A stretch of 64,000 nucleotides of DNA from assembly GCF_000004075.3 (NCBI RefSeq), contig NC_026655.2:18461489-18525488 (forward strand). The letters run 5' to 3'. Made by a program: the position numbers and the translations under genes. Positions 12,701 to 24,890 of this stretch are shown one piece after another. Each line of letters starts with the position of its first letter. The stretch's first letter is position 1. The notes below the pieces were generated by a model that saw only the letters and a program-made list of their open reading frames with translations, was not told the origin of the DNA and did not search any database. Origin of the DNA: Cucumis sativus. Its lineage: Eukaryota; Streptophyta; Magnoliopsida; Cucurbitales; Cucurbitaceae.

Positions 12701-14879
12701 TCATCATTTTCATCATCAGTGAGGAATAGATGTTTTCCAGACCTCCCAGCAACTAAGTGTGCTGTTTGGGAGGCTCTTCTCTCCAAGAAAGGAAGACCAC
12801 AAAGAACTGGAAACTGAGGACATAAAAAGTAGATGTTTCAATTGATAAATCCAGCCTCAACCTACCCTCTCTCCATCCCACCCCAATGCTACGGGAAAGT
12901 GATTGCACAAACTACGAACAAATCTTTGAATTTTTCTGCTTCATGGCTGTTTGCTGTAGTGGCTAAGTTTGTTTAACAAATACCTCGTGAATAATGTGTG
13001 AGGTGGAGAGTTAAGGTTAACAGATAATAGCCCTATGGAAAGGAAAATACACACTCATAACAACTCTTTCAAATTTCAACTTGACGATTTAATTTCTGCA
13101 GTCTAAACTTTAAAATACGTATGATAAATAGCTTAATCACCTGTTTATTTCCCCGTGAACCTAAATGTGGAGTTGCAACTGTTATGAAGTTCACAGGCTC
13201 CAACCCAGCAATTCTTTCATGATGGAATTGCTCAATATGTTGCTTCTGCTCGTCCCTAGAGAAACTTTGAGCAGCATCTGAGGATTTCAATTGAGGGATA
13301 TGATCAAAAAGCCTTCCTACTGCATACCTTGCGACAAGCCCACCTAAAGAGTGGGCCACAAAGGAAATTTTCTGCAACTCTGGCCTCCGTCTTATGACAC
13401 CTAACACCTGCATTGGATGGTCTAAAGTAAGGTCCTCAACAGAAATATCTATAAGGATGCTATTTTTAAACTTTTCTGAGATGGATCATAAATACATATA
13501 TAGAACCAAAATACCTCTTCAGCCAGTCTTTCTCCCATTGTGTCAACCCCATCAAATGTTGATCTTGAAGAATTACACTCACTGCCTGCTCAAGAAGATA
13601 ATTTTAGAAGCCAAAAAATTAATATGACCTGTAAGCATTAAGGGTTGACATAGAGGAGTTCCCACACAATGCATTGCCAATAAGTTCAACATTGTAAAAG
13701 GTTAAACTATGAATGTGGATTAGAATTTGGATTAGTTACAAACATCTTTAATAAAAAAAAAAAAAAAACAGAGAGACAGAAAGTACTTACTAAATCATAA
13801 TTTTAAACAAAACAATCCAAGAGATATCCCTTTAGTTCTTCAGTCTTCATTTTTTGACTGAAGGGCTGTGTTCAATTTTATTGTCTAAAATTGCACTTAT
13901 AGTTAACAGATAAACCATTCGCCCTACTGACAGTGATTCACCTTCCCCATCACTCACTATTACTCAACATGGCGCCCATAGGTTAAGCAACATTGAAACA
14001 AAAAAATTGGATCCAGATTTACCACCCAGAGGTAAGCTAGCTTCATCCAATCCTGTGATATGATTTTGTTTCACATTCAAGATTGTTTTTGAAAAAAATA
14101 AAAAATTTAGAATAATTCTTCTGTTACGAAGATTATTTGGTAAAGCATCACTATCTCCCAGCCGAAAATAGTGTTTGCGTAATGCGATTAATCTTGGTAT
14201 TGACCCAAACGTAACCCCCCTTTTGTCAAAAGCTTTTGACATTACATTATTGTAAATACACTAAAAATAACAGAACTCTTAGCATAAAATGCATACAGCC
14301 TCCTTCGAACTAGAAAAATAAGTGGAAAGTGGTAACCTATCAAAGAGAGTATATAAAATGGATGGAATAGTAAGCACTTACGGTGTACTATAACCTTATC
14401 AGGAAGCTTCTTCACAAATTGTCCTGCCGCGTATCTCCAATCTGCAGCACTGAAGAAATGAAGAAAAAGAAAGGTCGATGGATACCGAAATCCAAATCCG
14501 ATAAAAAGAAAACAAACAATTAAATTTAAATTAGGACGGCAGTAAAATTGGAAGGAAGGAGAGAGTACCTTCCAATTAGACCATTGACCATGATGACGAG
14601 GTGTTCGGGCGGCGCCTTGGCATCGGGGTAAAAGAATTCCTCGGCGGTGAAGTCAGCGTCCACCTTGAGGCCTTTGCGGAGGCGGAAGCAACCGGTGGCG
14701 AGACGTCCGGCGAAGTCCATCCGGCGGCGGGAGAGAGAAGGATCGGGGAAGGGGATGGGGATGGGAGAAAAGCGGAGGGAGAAGGGGTTGGAAGGGCAAT
14801 GGAGAGTGGTTGAAGGGTGGTCAAAGGGAGGCCCCGAGGGCGGGGTGTGGAGGGGAGTAATGGCCGCGGCCGGGATCAT
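9745..14879 (-). CDS. DUF676-type putative serine esterase/lipase (alpha/beta hydrolase)
   Basis: Ten exons were rebuilt from splice sites and kept in frame: 14879-14569, 14449-14382, 13585-13515, 13407-13141, 12813-12647, 12553-12498, 12258-12206, 12086-11975, 10980-10883, 9816-9745. They total 1275 nt, or 424 residues plus TAA, close to the plant family length of about 420. The DUF676 core starts at HLVIMVNGLIG around residue 92. The nucleophile elbow AHSLGG puts Ser at about 170, and ATPHLGSRG follows. The C-terminus ends with a conserved-looking WLNSDGADVVFHMIDNF segment. The predicted role is hydrolysis of a lipid ester; the substrate is unknown. The N-terminus is Pro/Ser-rich and may be a targeting sequence. 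I chose the ATG at 14879; in-frame alternatives exist at 14966 and further upstream. Odd points are an AT-AG intron with a U12-type donor (12497-12259) and a GC-AG intron (10882-9817). The family resembles Arabidopsis At4g25770 as I remember it. Confidence 0.88.
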
Positions 14880-15029
14880 GCCCGCGTCCCAGCCCGCGGG
14901 GTTTTTAAGAGAGCAGAGGCGAGGGGAATGAGTAGAGGGAAAGAAGGGAACAGTTGGATTTGTGAATGAAATGCGCATCCCATTTTGACACGTGACCTCC
15001 CCTGTCCATTTTGTTTCCCACTTTTTCAT

Positions 15030-18000
15030 TTCATTTTTCCGGCGCCTATCTACGCCTTTTTAATTCTTCCTTTTTCTTTTTATATTTACATTCACAAACG
15101 ACTTCCTCCTTAATCTATCCTTCCACGCATTTCCCTTCCTTCACCCACTTTGGACATACCCAAATTAGTTTTGTTACTCTTGTGGGTCTTTTTTTTTTAC
15201 CAACAATCACCGTCCCATTAAATTATTCATCTCTCCTCAATCGTCATCCAAATTCCCATCCGTCCATCTAAACTTGCATTCTCTTCATTATCTCACTTAC
15301 ATTCCAAGTTCCAACTCCACTCTATTACCATTCTAAATTAAGTCATTCTTCCTACTTTTAACTCACTCTAACTTTTTTTTTAGTCATCTTTTTTTTCCTT
15401 ACATTACAAACTTACCATTGGACGTGTTCCAAATTTTGTCTTCACTTGGGTAGCCCCAGCACCTCTAATTAATACGCCAGAACATTTAAGAGCATGCTCG
15501 ACCATAAAAAATAATACACTTCAAACTTAGGAATAACTTAATGACTTTATTATCTTTAAACAAACTAATATGTATACAAATAATGCTTTTAAAACACTAA
15601 AACTAAAGTTTCAGACTCTCAACGACTAGTGCAGCTCTTAACGCATGTCTCAATATCCGACGGCTCGACTTCTCTTAGCAGCTTCCTAGTTTAGTTTACC
15701 TCAAAAATGGAAACTTAAAGTTTAATGCTTAGTGAGTGATAATTTAGGAAATCCTTTTGAGATACAAAAACACACATTAAAAACTCTCATTTTCATAAAT
15801 GTCTTAACACCTCGTTATGCATTTAAATATCACAAATCACATTAGCCTTTACTAATTTCTCTTCACCTGGACATTGAATATTCTTAGACCCATCAACTAC
15901 TATGATGACTCATCTCCATTAGTATTTCTGCAAACCTTCGTTCAATTCCAATTGCTCTGGTGATGGACTTGAACACAAACCACTCAACGTATTCAGTCAT
16001 TCTTCTACCAAGCGGACCACACAATGCAAGACATACTTTACACTTATGTGCACATAATAGTTATCTCTTGATAGGAATAAAGTTAATGGTTTACTCACAT
16101 ACAAGAGAAGTTTTTACCTTAACTCGTAAATATGCTTTTCATGAACAAAAAACAAAAAACCAAATTATGAATAAGACTACAACATGTATTATATTATACA
16201 ACATAATTTTAAAAAAAGCTTAAGAAACTTTGCTCTTTTTGTGAGAGTCTAGTAGAACTAAACAATTCCTTTCCTTTTACGTACTCCCTTCCTATCACAT
16301 GACTTCACAATTTCCTCTTCTCACCTGAACCTTTTTTTTATAGAACTTAAGCACTCCTTTGTAACTTTATCTTTGAGCTTACCAAGCTTATTTGTACTGA
16401 TTCCAAACTAGATCAGTCATCTTTAAACTCATCCTCGCTTGTCAGCTTCTTTTTATAACTCACACGATAGGTTTAATATTTCCTCTAATCATGATTAGCT
16501 TTAATCCAACTAGTAATTTGCTGACTAATCCAAATTAATGAGTTCTTTTAGATTTATGAACTTCCTATCCTCACCTAACCATTTCTCGAATCGCTCAAAA
16601 CTCAGTTTTTTCTTCCTCTCATTGCCTAGCTAAAATATGCATAACTACTCCTTCCTTGCATCACATAGCTAGCATGCAACCTTTCTTCAAAATGCCTAAT
16701 AAATATACTTAGTACTTACAACCTCCTTCACAACCATTTTACTCCAAAATGCGGGTCTCACAACTTCCCTTATTCTTGGCCAATCTTCACAACAGTAATA
16801 AGAATAACTCCGATTAAACAAATTGGTAAGCAACCCCAAAAATCAAAAGAAAGAAGAATTTGTTCCTAAACTTTAAGATTTTGAATACTTCACAATCTAA
16901 TTGATCAAACTAGATTGAAGTACTAAACATGCATTTTAACACAAGAATACAATGAAAATCATAAAACTTGAAAGATAAGAAGAGAAATTTCATTCAAATT
17001 CAACGATATATTGTAAAATTACTGCTCTATTTAAACTAATTGAAAAAACACCCTAAAAAGGCACAACCTTTCGCATAAATTTGGCTAGGTTCATAAAAAC
17101 TCTTACAATTACCCTCGTAAATGTAAATACATAAAATTAAACAAGTGTATAATTCATTAAAGATGTGAATGAATCTGAATTTCTAGATTTATTGTGACTT
17201 TTGGATGAAACGTTATCTTTTGATGCATGAAATAATACAGCTCTTCAACTAATCACTACCAATTGTTTGCTTATCATATTTTAACTTATGCAATGAACTA
17301 TATTTGAATCATTACAATGCTTTATCAGAAGCTCAATGTGATGTGTGCAAGGTTTTGTTAAGAGTCAGTTTGGTGATAGAAAGAAGATCCATTGGAGGAG
17401 CTAGAGAATGATGTGTATGGGCATAGACCTTGGTGGGATGGGTTTTCATGGTTTGGCTTCCGTTGGTCAATCAATGTTGGGGTCTCCTTTTATGGACTCC
17501 AAATAGCCTTCTTGGTGTAAGTCGTTATGGGTACAAACACAAGTCCCCAAAGGAGGCATCTGTGGCATCCTTGGTGTCACTCTTGGAGAGGATTGGGTAA
17601 TAGAAAAGATAAGGAAATGGTGTTTCTTGGCTGCAGATGTGTGGATCTAGTTTTGTATATGTAGGATCGTATGACAAATACTAAAGGGGTGGGTAAGGTT
17701 GCTTTCATAAAATCAAAACTTTTCAAGAAACTCAAAATCAAATTAAATTAATTTAAACTAATTAATAATTAAAAACAATAAACAACTAAATTTTCGACAG
17801 GATGTGTGTTAATTTACAAAATCATTTCTCAATGAACAGTCTAAGGTTTGAATTTCCAGAATAAACCAAATAAAAAAAAAAAAAACATTGTTTTGATGGA
17901 AAAATATATCATTCTATCATTCTATCAATCCATCAATGAGGAATCCTTTACTCCCAGTCATATAATATTAATATTACCTAATTGACAAAAGTAGATGAGA

Positions 18001-18940
18001 ATTAGACCTTTTTTAATTCTCTTTTTAAAAGATTGAACAGAGAATATGATTGTCTGCGGTTTAAAATTTTTTTTTTCTCTTGCAATTTTTCTACTTTTAT
18101 ATAAACACTGTTGCAAAGCCTTTTTAAAATTAGGCAGCAATGTCACGTGTTGCTGATCCAGCATTTTAAAGAACGAATAAAGTAACCAAAAAGGATATTG
18201 TGTCTCCACTTTTAATTTTCCTTTGTCAGCTTGAAAGTTGAAACAAACTGTGTGCGTATATATTACTATTGCAATGAATTTGTTAATATCTAAGTATTGG
18301 CCAATCCCATCATACTATAAAGTAAATAAGGTAATTTATTTTCTTCTCAAAGTTTGATCTCTCCCCACATTTACTTAACTAACAAATAAACTAAATATTT
18401 ACAGTCAACTACCTAGAATAGTGAAAGAAGAATAACTCCCACATTTATTTTCTTTGCTATCAATTTGTAATCTAAATTTTCATATGCTAAATCTTTTAAT
18501 CAATATACTTTGTAATAATCCAACCAAAAACTTAGGGTCGTGATTTTGGAAGGTTTTACACAATTGGAAACACGAAGTACGGTTTTACTTGTCATGAAGC
18601 CTTTATTATCAAATTTGTTTTTATATCACTTACAATAAGTCGATTTCATAGACTAGAAGTGTAAGTTAACGAAAGAAGGATTAATATAAGTTTGAACAAC
18701 ATAAATTCTGCCACGTTGTATTCTAGAATGCACTGCAATGGCATCTTTATCCTCATGAAAAAACAAGAGAGAATCACGAGCACCACATAGCCTAATTCAC
18801 GAGAAGGCATTACAACTACATTGCCCATAAATAATATAACATGTGTATGCTTGTGAGAGATTGTGAATCGCCATGCAAAAACCCGAAACCAAAACCACTC
18901 GATCTGTGGCCCCACTGGCTTCTCCAACATATCTCAACAC
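15030..18940. other. Intergenic region with unclassified repeat-like DNA
   Basis: No supported gene between the lipase and the first PR-1 gene. The part at 15.4-17.0 kb is pyrimidine-rich on the plus strand with scattered short open frames and looks like an old unclassified repeat. A patch at 17340-17660 has raised GC and many G-rich words, but stops occur in all frames and I recognise no protein. The remainder is AT-rich. Confidence 0.45.
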
Positions 18941-18945
18941 TCATA

Positions 18946-18957
18946 GTGTATCTATAT
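18946..18957 (+). promoter_or_regulatory. TATA-like box before PR-1 gene
   Basis: The element TATCTATATATG lies about 65 bp upstream of the ATG at 19019, in the right orientation and at a plausible distance for a short 5' leader. Confidence 0.4.
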
Positions 18958-19018
18958 ATGAAGAATCAAGCAACAATAATCACCAGCCATAGCCTCTGCA
19001 TCAACAATAATAATCATA

Positions 19019-19621
19019 ATGAATAAGCAGCTGCAACTACCTGTGTTTCTAGTCCTACTTACCGTCTTTATGCCCCGAGTTCTCTCTCACAACTTTTCTC
19101 AAACACCTGGTGTGCAAGTTCAAATATACAAGCAAAATCAAGTGGACAACGAAACCATCTACAGGGTATCGAAGCAACTGTGTTGGGGCTGCATTAGCGA
19201 GTCCATAGAGTTTCTATTTGCGCACAATCTGGTTCGAGCGGCCAAGTTTGAGCTGCCATTGGCATGGAATTTTCAGTTGGAGAAGTACGCAAGGTGGTGG
19301 GCAGGGCAGAGGAAAGGGGATTGTAAACTGCAACATTCTTTCCCTGAAGACGATTTCAAGCTGGGAGAGAACATATTTTGGGGGAGTGGATCGGCATGGA
19401 GGCCATTGGATGCGGTGACTTCGTGGGCTAGCGAAGTGAAGTATTACACATACGCCACCAATAGCTGCGAGGCTGGCCAAATGTGCGGCCATTACACACA
19501 GATTGTTTGGAGAAATACGCAAAGGATGGGTTGCGCTCGTGTCGTTTGTGACAATGGGGATATCTTCATGACTTGTAACTATGATCCGCCTGGTAACTAT
19601 CTGGGTGAACGACCCTACTAA
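19019..19621 (+). CDS. PR-1-like CAP-domain secreted protein
   Basis: Single exon, 200 residues. Residues 1 to about 23 form a hydrophobic signal peptide, so the product is probably secreted to the apoplast. A linker of about 45 residues follows and includes the cysteine pair LCWGC. The CAP domain then begins at AHNLVRAAKFELPLAW and runs to the C-terminus. Family hallmarks are readable in order: HN..R, GENIFWGSG, CGHYTQIVW, GCARVVC and CNYDPPGNY. CAP proteins bind sterols or are processed into signalling peptides in some plants; no specific role can be read here. The LCW.C linker resembles Arabidopsis At4g25780 as I remember it. The neighbouring lipase matches At4g25770, the next Arabidopsis gene, which supports orthology. 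Transcription converges on the second CAP gene at 23 kb. Confidence 0.93.
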   Translation: MNKQLQLPVFLVLLTVFMPRVLSHNFSQTPGVQVQIYKQNQVDNETIYRVSKQLCWGCISESIEFLFAHNLVRAAKFELPLAWNFQLEKYARWWAGQRKGDCKLQHSFPEDDFKLGENIFWGSGSAWRPLDAVTSWASEVKYYTYATNSCEAGQMCGHYTQIVWRNTQRMGCARVVCDNGDIFMTCNYDPPGNYLGERPY

Positions 19622-22600
19622 AGCTAATAACCATGTAACAATTACACCATCAAACTTTTACTTTTAAAAATTGAGTCTCAAATTTATTAAAATATTTAAA
19701 ATTAAACTATTAAACTTTTGGATCCCTAAATAATTGTTTCGGGTCAAAGAGTAAAATTACAAAGTTTGAAGAATTTAAAGCATAAAATTGATATTTTTAC
19801 ACCAACTCTATGGATCAAATAAGGAATGATGCTCACACCTTCACTCTTCCAAACTCCTTGGTTCAAACCCTCCTAGATGGTGAAAATTGAACCCAAATGA
19901 ATTTGAGAACTTAATTTTTATGATTGAAAGTTTAAGAATGTAATTATAACTATCATCCCATCATCCTACCTATAAGTGTTTTTTTTGCAATTTATCAAAA
20001 AGAGAAAAAAGATATTAATGAACTATACTCCAACAAATAATAATACTTGCCCACACATGAGTCAATAGAATATCCTACCGACTTTTCTGATGTATATTGT
20101 ATTTTATTGATCTACATGCATTTAATAGATAAATAGACCCCACTAATTATTTTTCTGTGACACTAAAAGTTAATGCAGTCCATCAAGAAGTATGTAGGAT
20201 ATATATCTTATTGATTATGTGTAGTGACAAGTATTGCTCTTTGCTAGAAAACTCCTTAGTAAATATGATATTGTTATTGACTTGTATTATTGAAATATAT
20301 AATTGTTTAATTAGTCAATGTAATTAAATAGACTAATAATATAAAATAAATTAGGTGGGAAAGTGTACAAACTGATCCTATCCAGCGATGTGTAGTCCTC
20401 TTGTGGAATATTGGAATACTGTAATATTGTTGTAGTATTACAATGTATGCTCCCATGGGTTATTCTCATCTCTATAAAATAGTTTAATTAAATTAAATGA
20501 GATATGATGGAATACTATAAAATCCAAGAAGGTAAAAACAAAAAATGACAGTTGCAAGAGTGGTATTAGATAAATCAACCAATCAATAATTGATACTCAG
20601 AAAAGGATGACTTAGTGAAACTAAGGTCCCTACATTGATCTTAATAATAATAAAAATAAATCATGGTGTAATTTATTTTTGAACATTGGTTTATTTAATA
20701 TTTTAATAATTTGTTTTGAATGGAAGCAGTAAGGAGTGATGATGGGAAGAGATATAATGGTGATGGGGTATTATTGAGATAGGCCTGAACTGGGCTCAGT
20801 GTTGGACCCAATAAAAGCCCATCTGAAAAAGAATATGAATGGAATTGTGGAGCCCACAGTCAGAGCATAGGCCTAATTTTAGTTGGAAATTTAAATCAGC
20901 TGCGACAAATGCATGTTTCCACGTTCACCATTTCTTTTTTTATTACTCCTAATAGGATGAGTTTGTAACCTAAATGTATGTTTGATTTTAGTGTTATTTT
21001 TTACTAATAATCTTAATTATATTTTAACTCTTTAAACATCTCCTAAACATCAGTTATTTGCATTCGGTCTAATTCTATCAAATTGTTGATTTAATTTCTT
21101 TTTTAAGCTATGTTTTTGTCACTTTTTTTTTCTTTTTTTTGTGTGTAGCAAATGTGTATAATATAATATTACTATGGCATAGACTCAAATCAATTGAATT
21201 TTTCAGATCTCAATCATCGCCTATGTATACGTAGGCACAACCTATTTGATTATAATTCACAATTATTGCTCATGAAGCAAATTTATAATAAGATTGCAAT
21301 TTGACTTGTCCTTTTAGCATGCTCATGTGATCTTCTAGAATTAATAGAATATCTATTATTAGATCATTTGCACTCTCTTTTTTTTCTTCATATTTAAATT
21401 TTTATATTCAATGCCTATGACTATTGGGAATATTGAATTGGTTATCAATTTCACATTATAATTATTGATAAATAATTTCCATAGATCTTAATGGAGTACA
21501 TTTCAACTAGAACTAGTTAGTTAATAACAAGAAAATTCATCTTTTTTGTCGAGAGATTGCCTCTCTAACAACAAAGTTCTAATTCAAAATCATTCTTAAA
21601 GATACTCATACCAAAATTTGGAATCAACAGGTGACTATTTATTACAAATTACAAATTAATAGGATATAAAAAGACCAAATTACAAATTAATTTAAACTTA
21701 ATAGGATACAAACTAAACTAATTAATTATAAAAATGTGTTTTAAGCCATAAAACTATTAAAAATATTGTTAAATATAATAAGACATTATCATACCCTACT
21801 AATAATAGATGATAGTTAATCTATCAATATTTATCAATAATATAAACAACATATTTGTAAATATTTTAGCCCACTTCCTTATATTTAAAATTTTAAAAAA
21901 ATATTAATACCAAGTAAATTAGTAAATTATATACCATTTATAATCCTATTCATTAAAAAAACAGCCAAAACATATCCAATATTCAATTATTGTTGAAAAT
22001 AACTTTCATTTATTTTATTTTATTTTTTGAAGAAATATAATCCTACATATTGATCCTCATTTAGATATTATTGTTTATATCTGTGGCGTATTTAGCAATT
22101 TAAAAGACATAAGATAATAAGATAAGTCAATATTATGTTCACCAAATTAAATTATTAAAAAATTATAATCATTAGAAATTTTAGAAATAATAATTCAATA
22201 TATATATATATGAATGATATTATTTGCAACATAATCTATTACCGATAGACTTTAACAAATTTTGTTACATTTAAAGTTTAATTTAAAAAATGTTGGTATA
22301 TATAATAATATATTGAATTTAATGACTCTATTGGTAACTATTTGTAGATCATAAATAATAAATAATTAGCGTGCATTATTATTGTCATTATCAAGGTAAG
22401 CTTATGGAATGAGCAAATAATTAAAACAATTTAATCTTTTGAAGGTAGGACAAAAATAAAGCTACAAATGAACTATTTTACTTTTTCGTACTCCTATGTC
22501 CACAATATTAAAAAAAAAATCATCCCAACAATAATTATTTGAAGAGATGGAGAGAAAAAAGAAAGAAAGAAAAAATCTCCAAGAGAAGCATTTGAATCCA

Positions 22601-22930
22601 TAAACAAAAAGGTGTATACATTTAATAATGTAAAATTTATTTGGAGGGGTATGGAAATATACACCACTCCTTGAATAGGACAGTACCAAAAAGAAAGAAA
22701 AAAACAATAATAAATATTAGGGATACAGCACATAAAATCAATCAATTACATGTGAAAATATGACAAAGACATGAAACAACACAACTTTTACAAACAATTT
22801 CTTTTCTTCTTCCATTTCACTCCACAAAATATATAATATACAAACTCCAAATTTAATTAACCCTTTAAAAATACCTACAATAATTAATGCCTTTTTACTT
22901 ATATATGTATATATATATAGAGAGAGAGTA
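19622..22930. other. AT-rich region between convergent PR-1 genes
   Basis: No supported gene. It holds long AT-only stretches and degraded copies of the TCTATCA/GATAGA repeat near 21.8 and 22.25 kb. Two overlapping minus-strand frames at 22462-22745 are Phe/Ile-rich low-complexity translations and are not credible genes. Confidence 0.55.
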
Positions 22931-22933
22931 ATT

Positions 22934-23446
22934 TTAATAAGGTCTCATCCCAATGTAATTACCCGGAGGATCATAATTGCAAGTGATAAAAACGCCTTTA
23001 CCGTCATTACAAGTGACTCTAGCACATCCAATCCGGCGAGTGGACCGCCACACAATTTGAGTATAATGACCACATAGTTCACCCTCAACGCAAGAGTTTG
23101 CCCAATAACTGTACCATTTGCGCTCGGACACCCAATCGGCCACGGCTTGAGCCGGAGTCCAGTCCTTGCCGCTACCCCAGAAGATGTTTTCGCCATAAGG
23201 ACCCCCAGAATGGCGGAGGGCGCAATCCCCGCGGCGCTTGTTGGCGTAGGATTGAGCGTAGCGAGCCAGTTTGGGGTCCCAAACTAAGGGGGACAAACGG
23301 AGGGCATATCGGGCAGCATTGTGAGGGGCAAGGAATTGCTTTTGTAGAATTCTGTCAGACCTGATGGAGGGAGCTGCGGCGGCGTAGGGAGTGGAGGTTA
23401 GGAGGAGGAGAATGGGGATGGGAATAATGAGAAAATATGCATGCAT
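22934..23446 (-). CDS. PR-1-like CAP-domain secreted protein
   Basis: Single exon. I prefer the ATG at 23446, giving 170 residues, because a hydrophobic signal peptide (MHAYFLIIPIPILLLL) starts there. An in-frame ATG at 23479 would add 11 charged residues in front. The mature part reads through the CAP hallmarks PHNAARYALRLSPLVWD, GENIFWGSG, CGHYTQIVW, GCARVTC and CNYDPPGNYIG. It lacks the cysteine-containing linker of the other CAP gene and has the compact PR-1 layout. It is likely secreted. It sits 14 kb from MYB36, and in Arabidopsis a CAP gene (At5g57625, from memory) lies beside MYB36, so this copy is probably its counterpart. Codon use is GC-rich relative to the flanks, as expected for a real gene. 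Confidence 0.92.
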   Translation of the reverse strand: MHAYFLIIPIPILLLLTSTPYAAAAPSIRSDRILQKQFLAPHNAARYALRLSPLVWDPKLARYAQSYANKRRGDCALRHSGGPYGENIFWGSGKDWTPAQAVADWVSERKWYSYWANSCVEGELCGHYTQIVWRSTRRIGCARVTCNDGKGVFITCNYDPPGNYIGMRPY

Positions 23447-23533
23447 TTTGATTATTTGTTTATTTTTCTCCTCCTTCAAATTGAGCTCTTTGGAGCTGAA
23501 TTTGAATGGGGAATTATTTTTGGAGAGAGGATG

Positions 23534-23544
23534 ATATATATAAA
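23534..23544 (-). promoter_or_regulatory. TATA box of the minus-strand PR-1 gene
   Basis: Minus-strand sequence TTTATATATAT lies about 90 bp upstream of the preferred ATG at 23446. It is a strong TATA match with plausible spacing. Confidence 0.6.
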
Positions 23545-23958
23545 GGAATGGTGTGTTTTGGAGGTGAGTAGTTGGATAAAGGGAATTTGTGTGTCAACTA
23601 TGGGGTGGCACCCATGTTCGATAATGATTACCACTTTCTTTTTTCTTTTTTCTTTTTTGCTATTACATTAATTATATACTATTGGTCATGAATCATTTTT
23701 TTTCCTAATTCATGTAATGTTATTATTTATTCAACAACATATTAACATTATTGAGACTCTTCAGAATTCAGCTTTCAATTTTATCTCCATCTCTTACTTT
23801 TTAGCTGGTTTGTTTCCTTTACATTCATTTAATAATCATTGTCTACATTTTTTCATTAAAAAAATGGAATATATATATGTGTAGTGTTTTTACGAGGGAA
23901 AAAAAAAACTAACTAAATATTTTTGTAAATTCTCCTATTTTTTTCTTTTACAACTTTC

Positions 23959-23983
23959 ATATATATATATATATATATATATA
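23959..23983. repeat. (AT)n microsatellite
   Basis: Twelve uninterrupted AT units in AT-rich intergenic DNA. Confidence 0.9.
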
Positions 23984-24744
23984 ATATTGATTTTGTTTTA
24001 TGTTTATTTTTAAAATCTAAGTCTATTTTTTATAAGCAAAATTGTTAAGAATTTAAAGATATATTTTTAAAAAATAGTAAAATATTAAAACTATTTAAAA
24101 AATATGAAAAAAAAATAGATCTCCATACTTTAATTTTTTTTGATAAATCAGACCTACTACCACCTTTTTTCACATATATTAATTTTATCAATATTTTCAT
24201 AAATGAGTCTAAATTAAAATATGTAATTTTTTAAAATCTATTTTTTTTTGTTCCTGGATGGCTAAATTTTTTAACTCTTTTACACAATTAAGATGAAAAC
24301 TAAATAAAAAGTATATAGACATTTTAAAATATATTAAAATAAATAAAATAAAGTTACAAAACATATTTTTATCAATAATTGACATTGATATTAGAATTAT
24401 AAATTACTTTTCTATCTTTTATAAATATTTTGGATAATTTTATATTTAAAATAATTTGTCAAAAAATATACTTAAATTAAAAAAATTAAATAATTATCCA
24501 ACCAAATAAATAAACATTTACCTCATCTTAGTCCAACGCTTGGGGTGGAGGTTATTATTTCTTCAAAAGATTACTCACTTCCACACCAACTAAAAAGAAT
24601 ATTATAATCCCATAGGCAACTTTTTGACAACTAGCTATCAGAAGGAGGTAGTGCACAAAAAGGAATAACTGATGATTGTTTTTCAGAAAACAATAAACAT
24701 AACATCAAATAGTATAATGAAAAGTTAGATTAGTAATTATGAAA

Positions 24745-24890
24745 TTACAATGGATAAAAAGATCTCACACAGTGAATAATGTATCAATTAACTAATTGAT
24801 TGGAATGAGACCTTTTGGATGGTTTTATACCATCATAGAGGTAAGTGATGCTTTCATTTTATCTTTATTAATTGGTATCAAAGGTGATAG
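24745..24890 (+). mobile_element. Possible short LTR remnant with primer-binding-site-like motif
   Basis: The string TTGGTATCAAAGG at about 24872-24884 resembles the initiator-methionine tRNA primer-binding site of plant LTR elements. It follows a short LTR-like stretch beginning near the GATCTCACAC motif. No second LTR and no coding region were found. If real, it is a fossil of a small LTR or TRIM-type element. The evidence is one short motif, so this is weak. Confidence 0.2.

Noticed and set aside
15960-16223. 87-codon plus-strand frame
   Set aside because: No motif, no splice or promoter support, lies in repeat-like DNA.
22462-22745. Two overlapping minus-strand frames rich in Phe and Ser
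   Set aside because: Two frames of the same AT-rich DNA stay open by composition alone; no credible gene.
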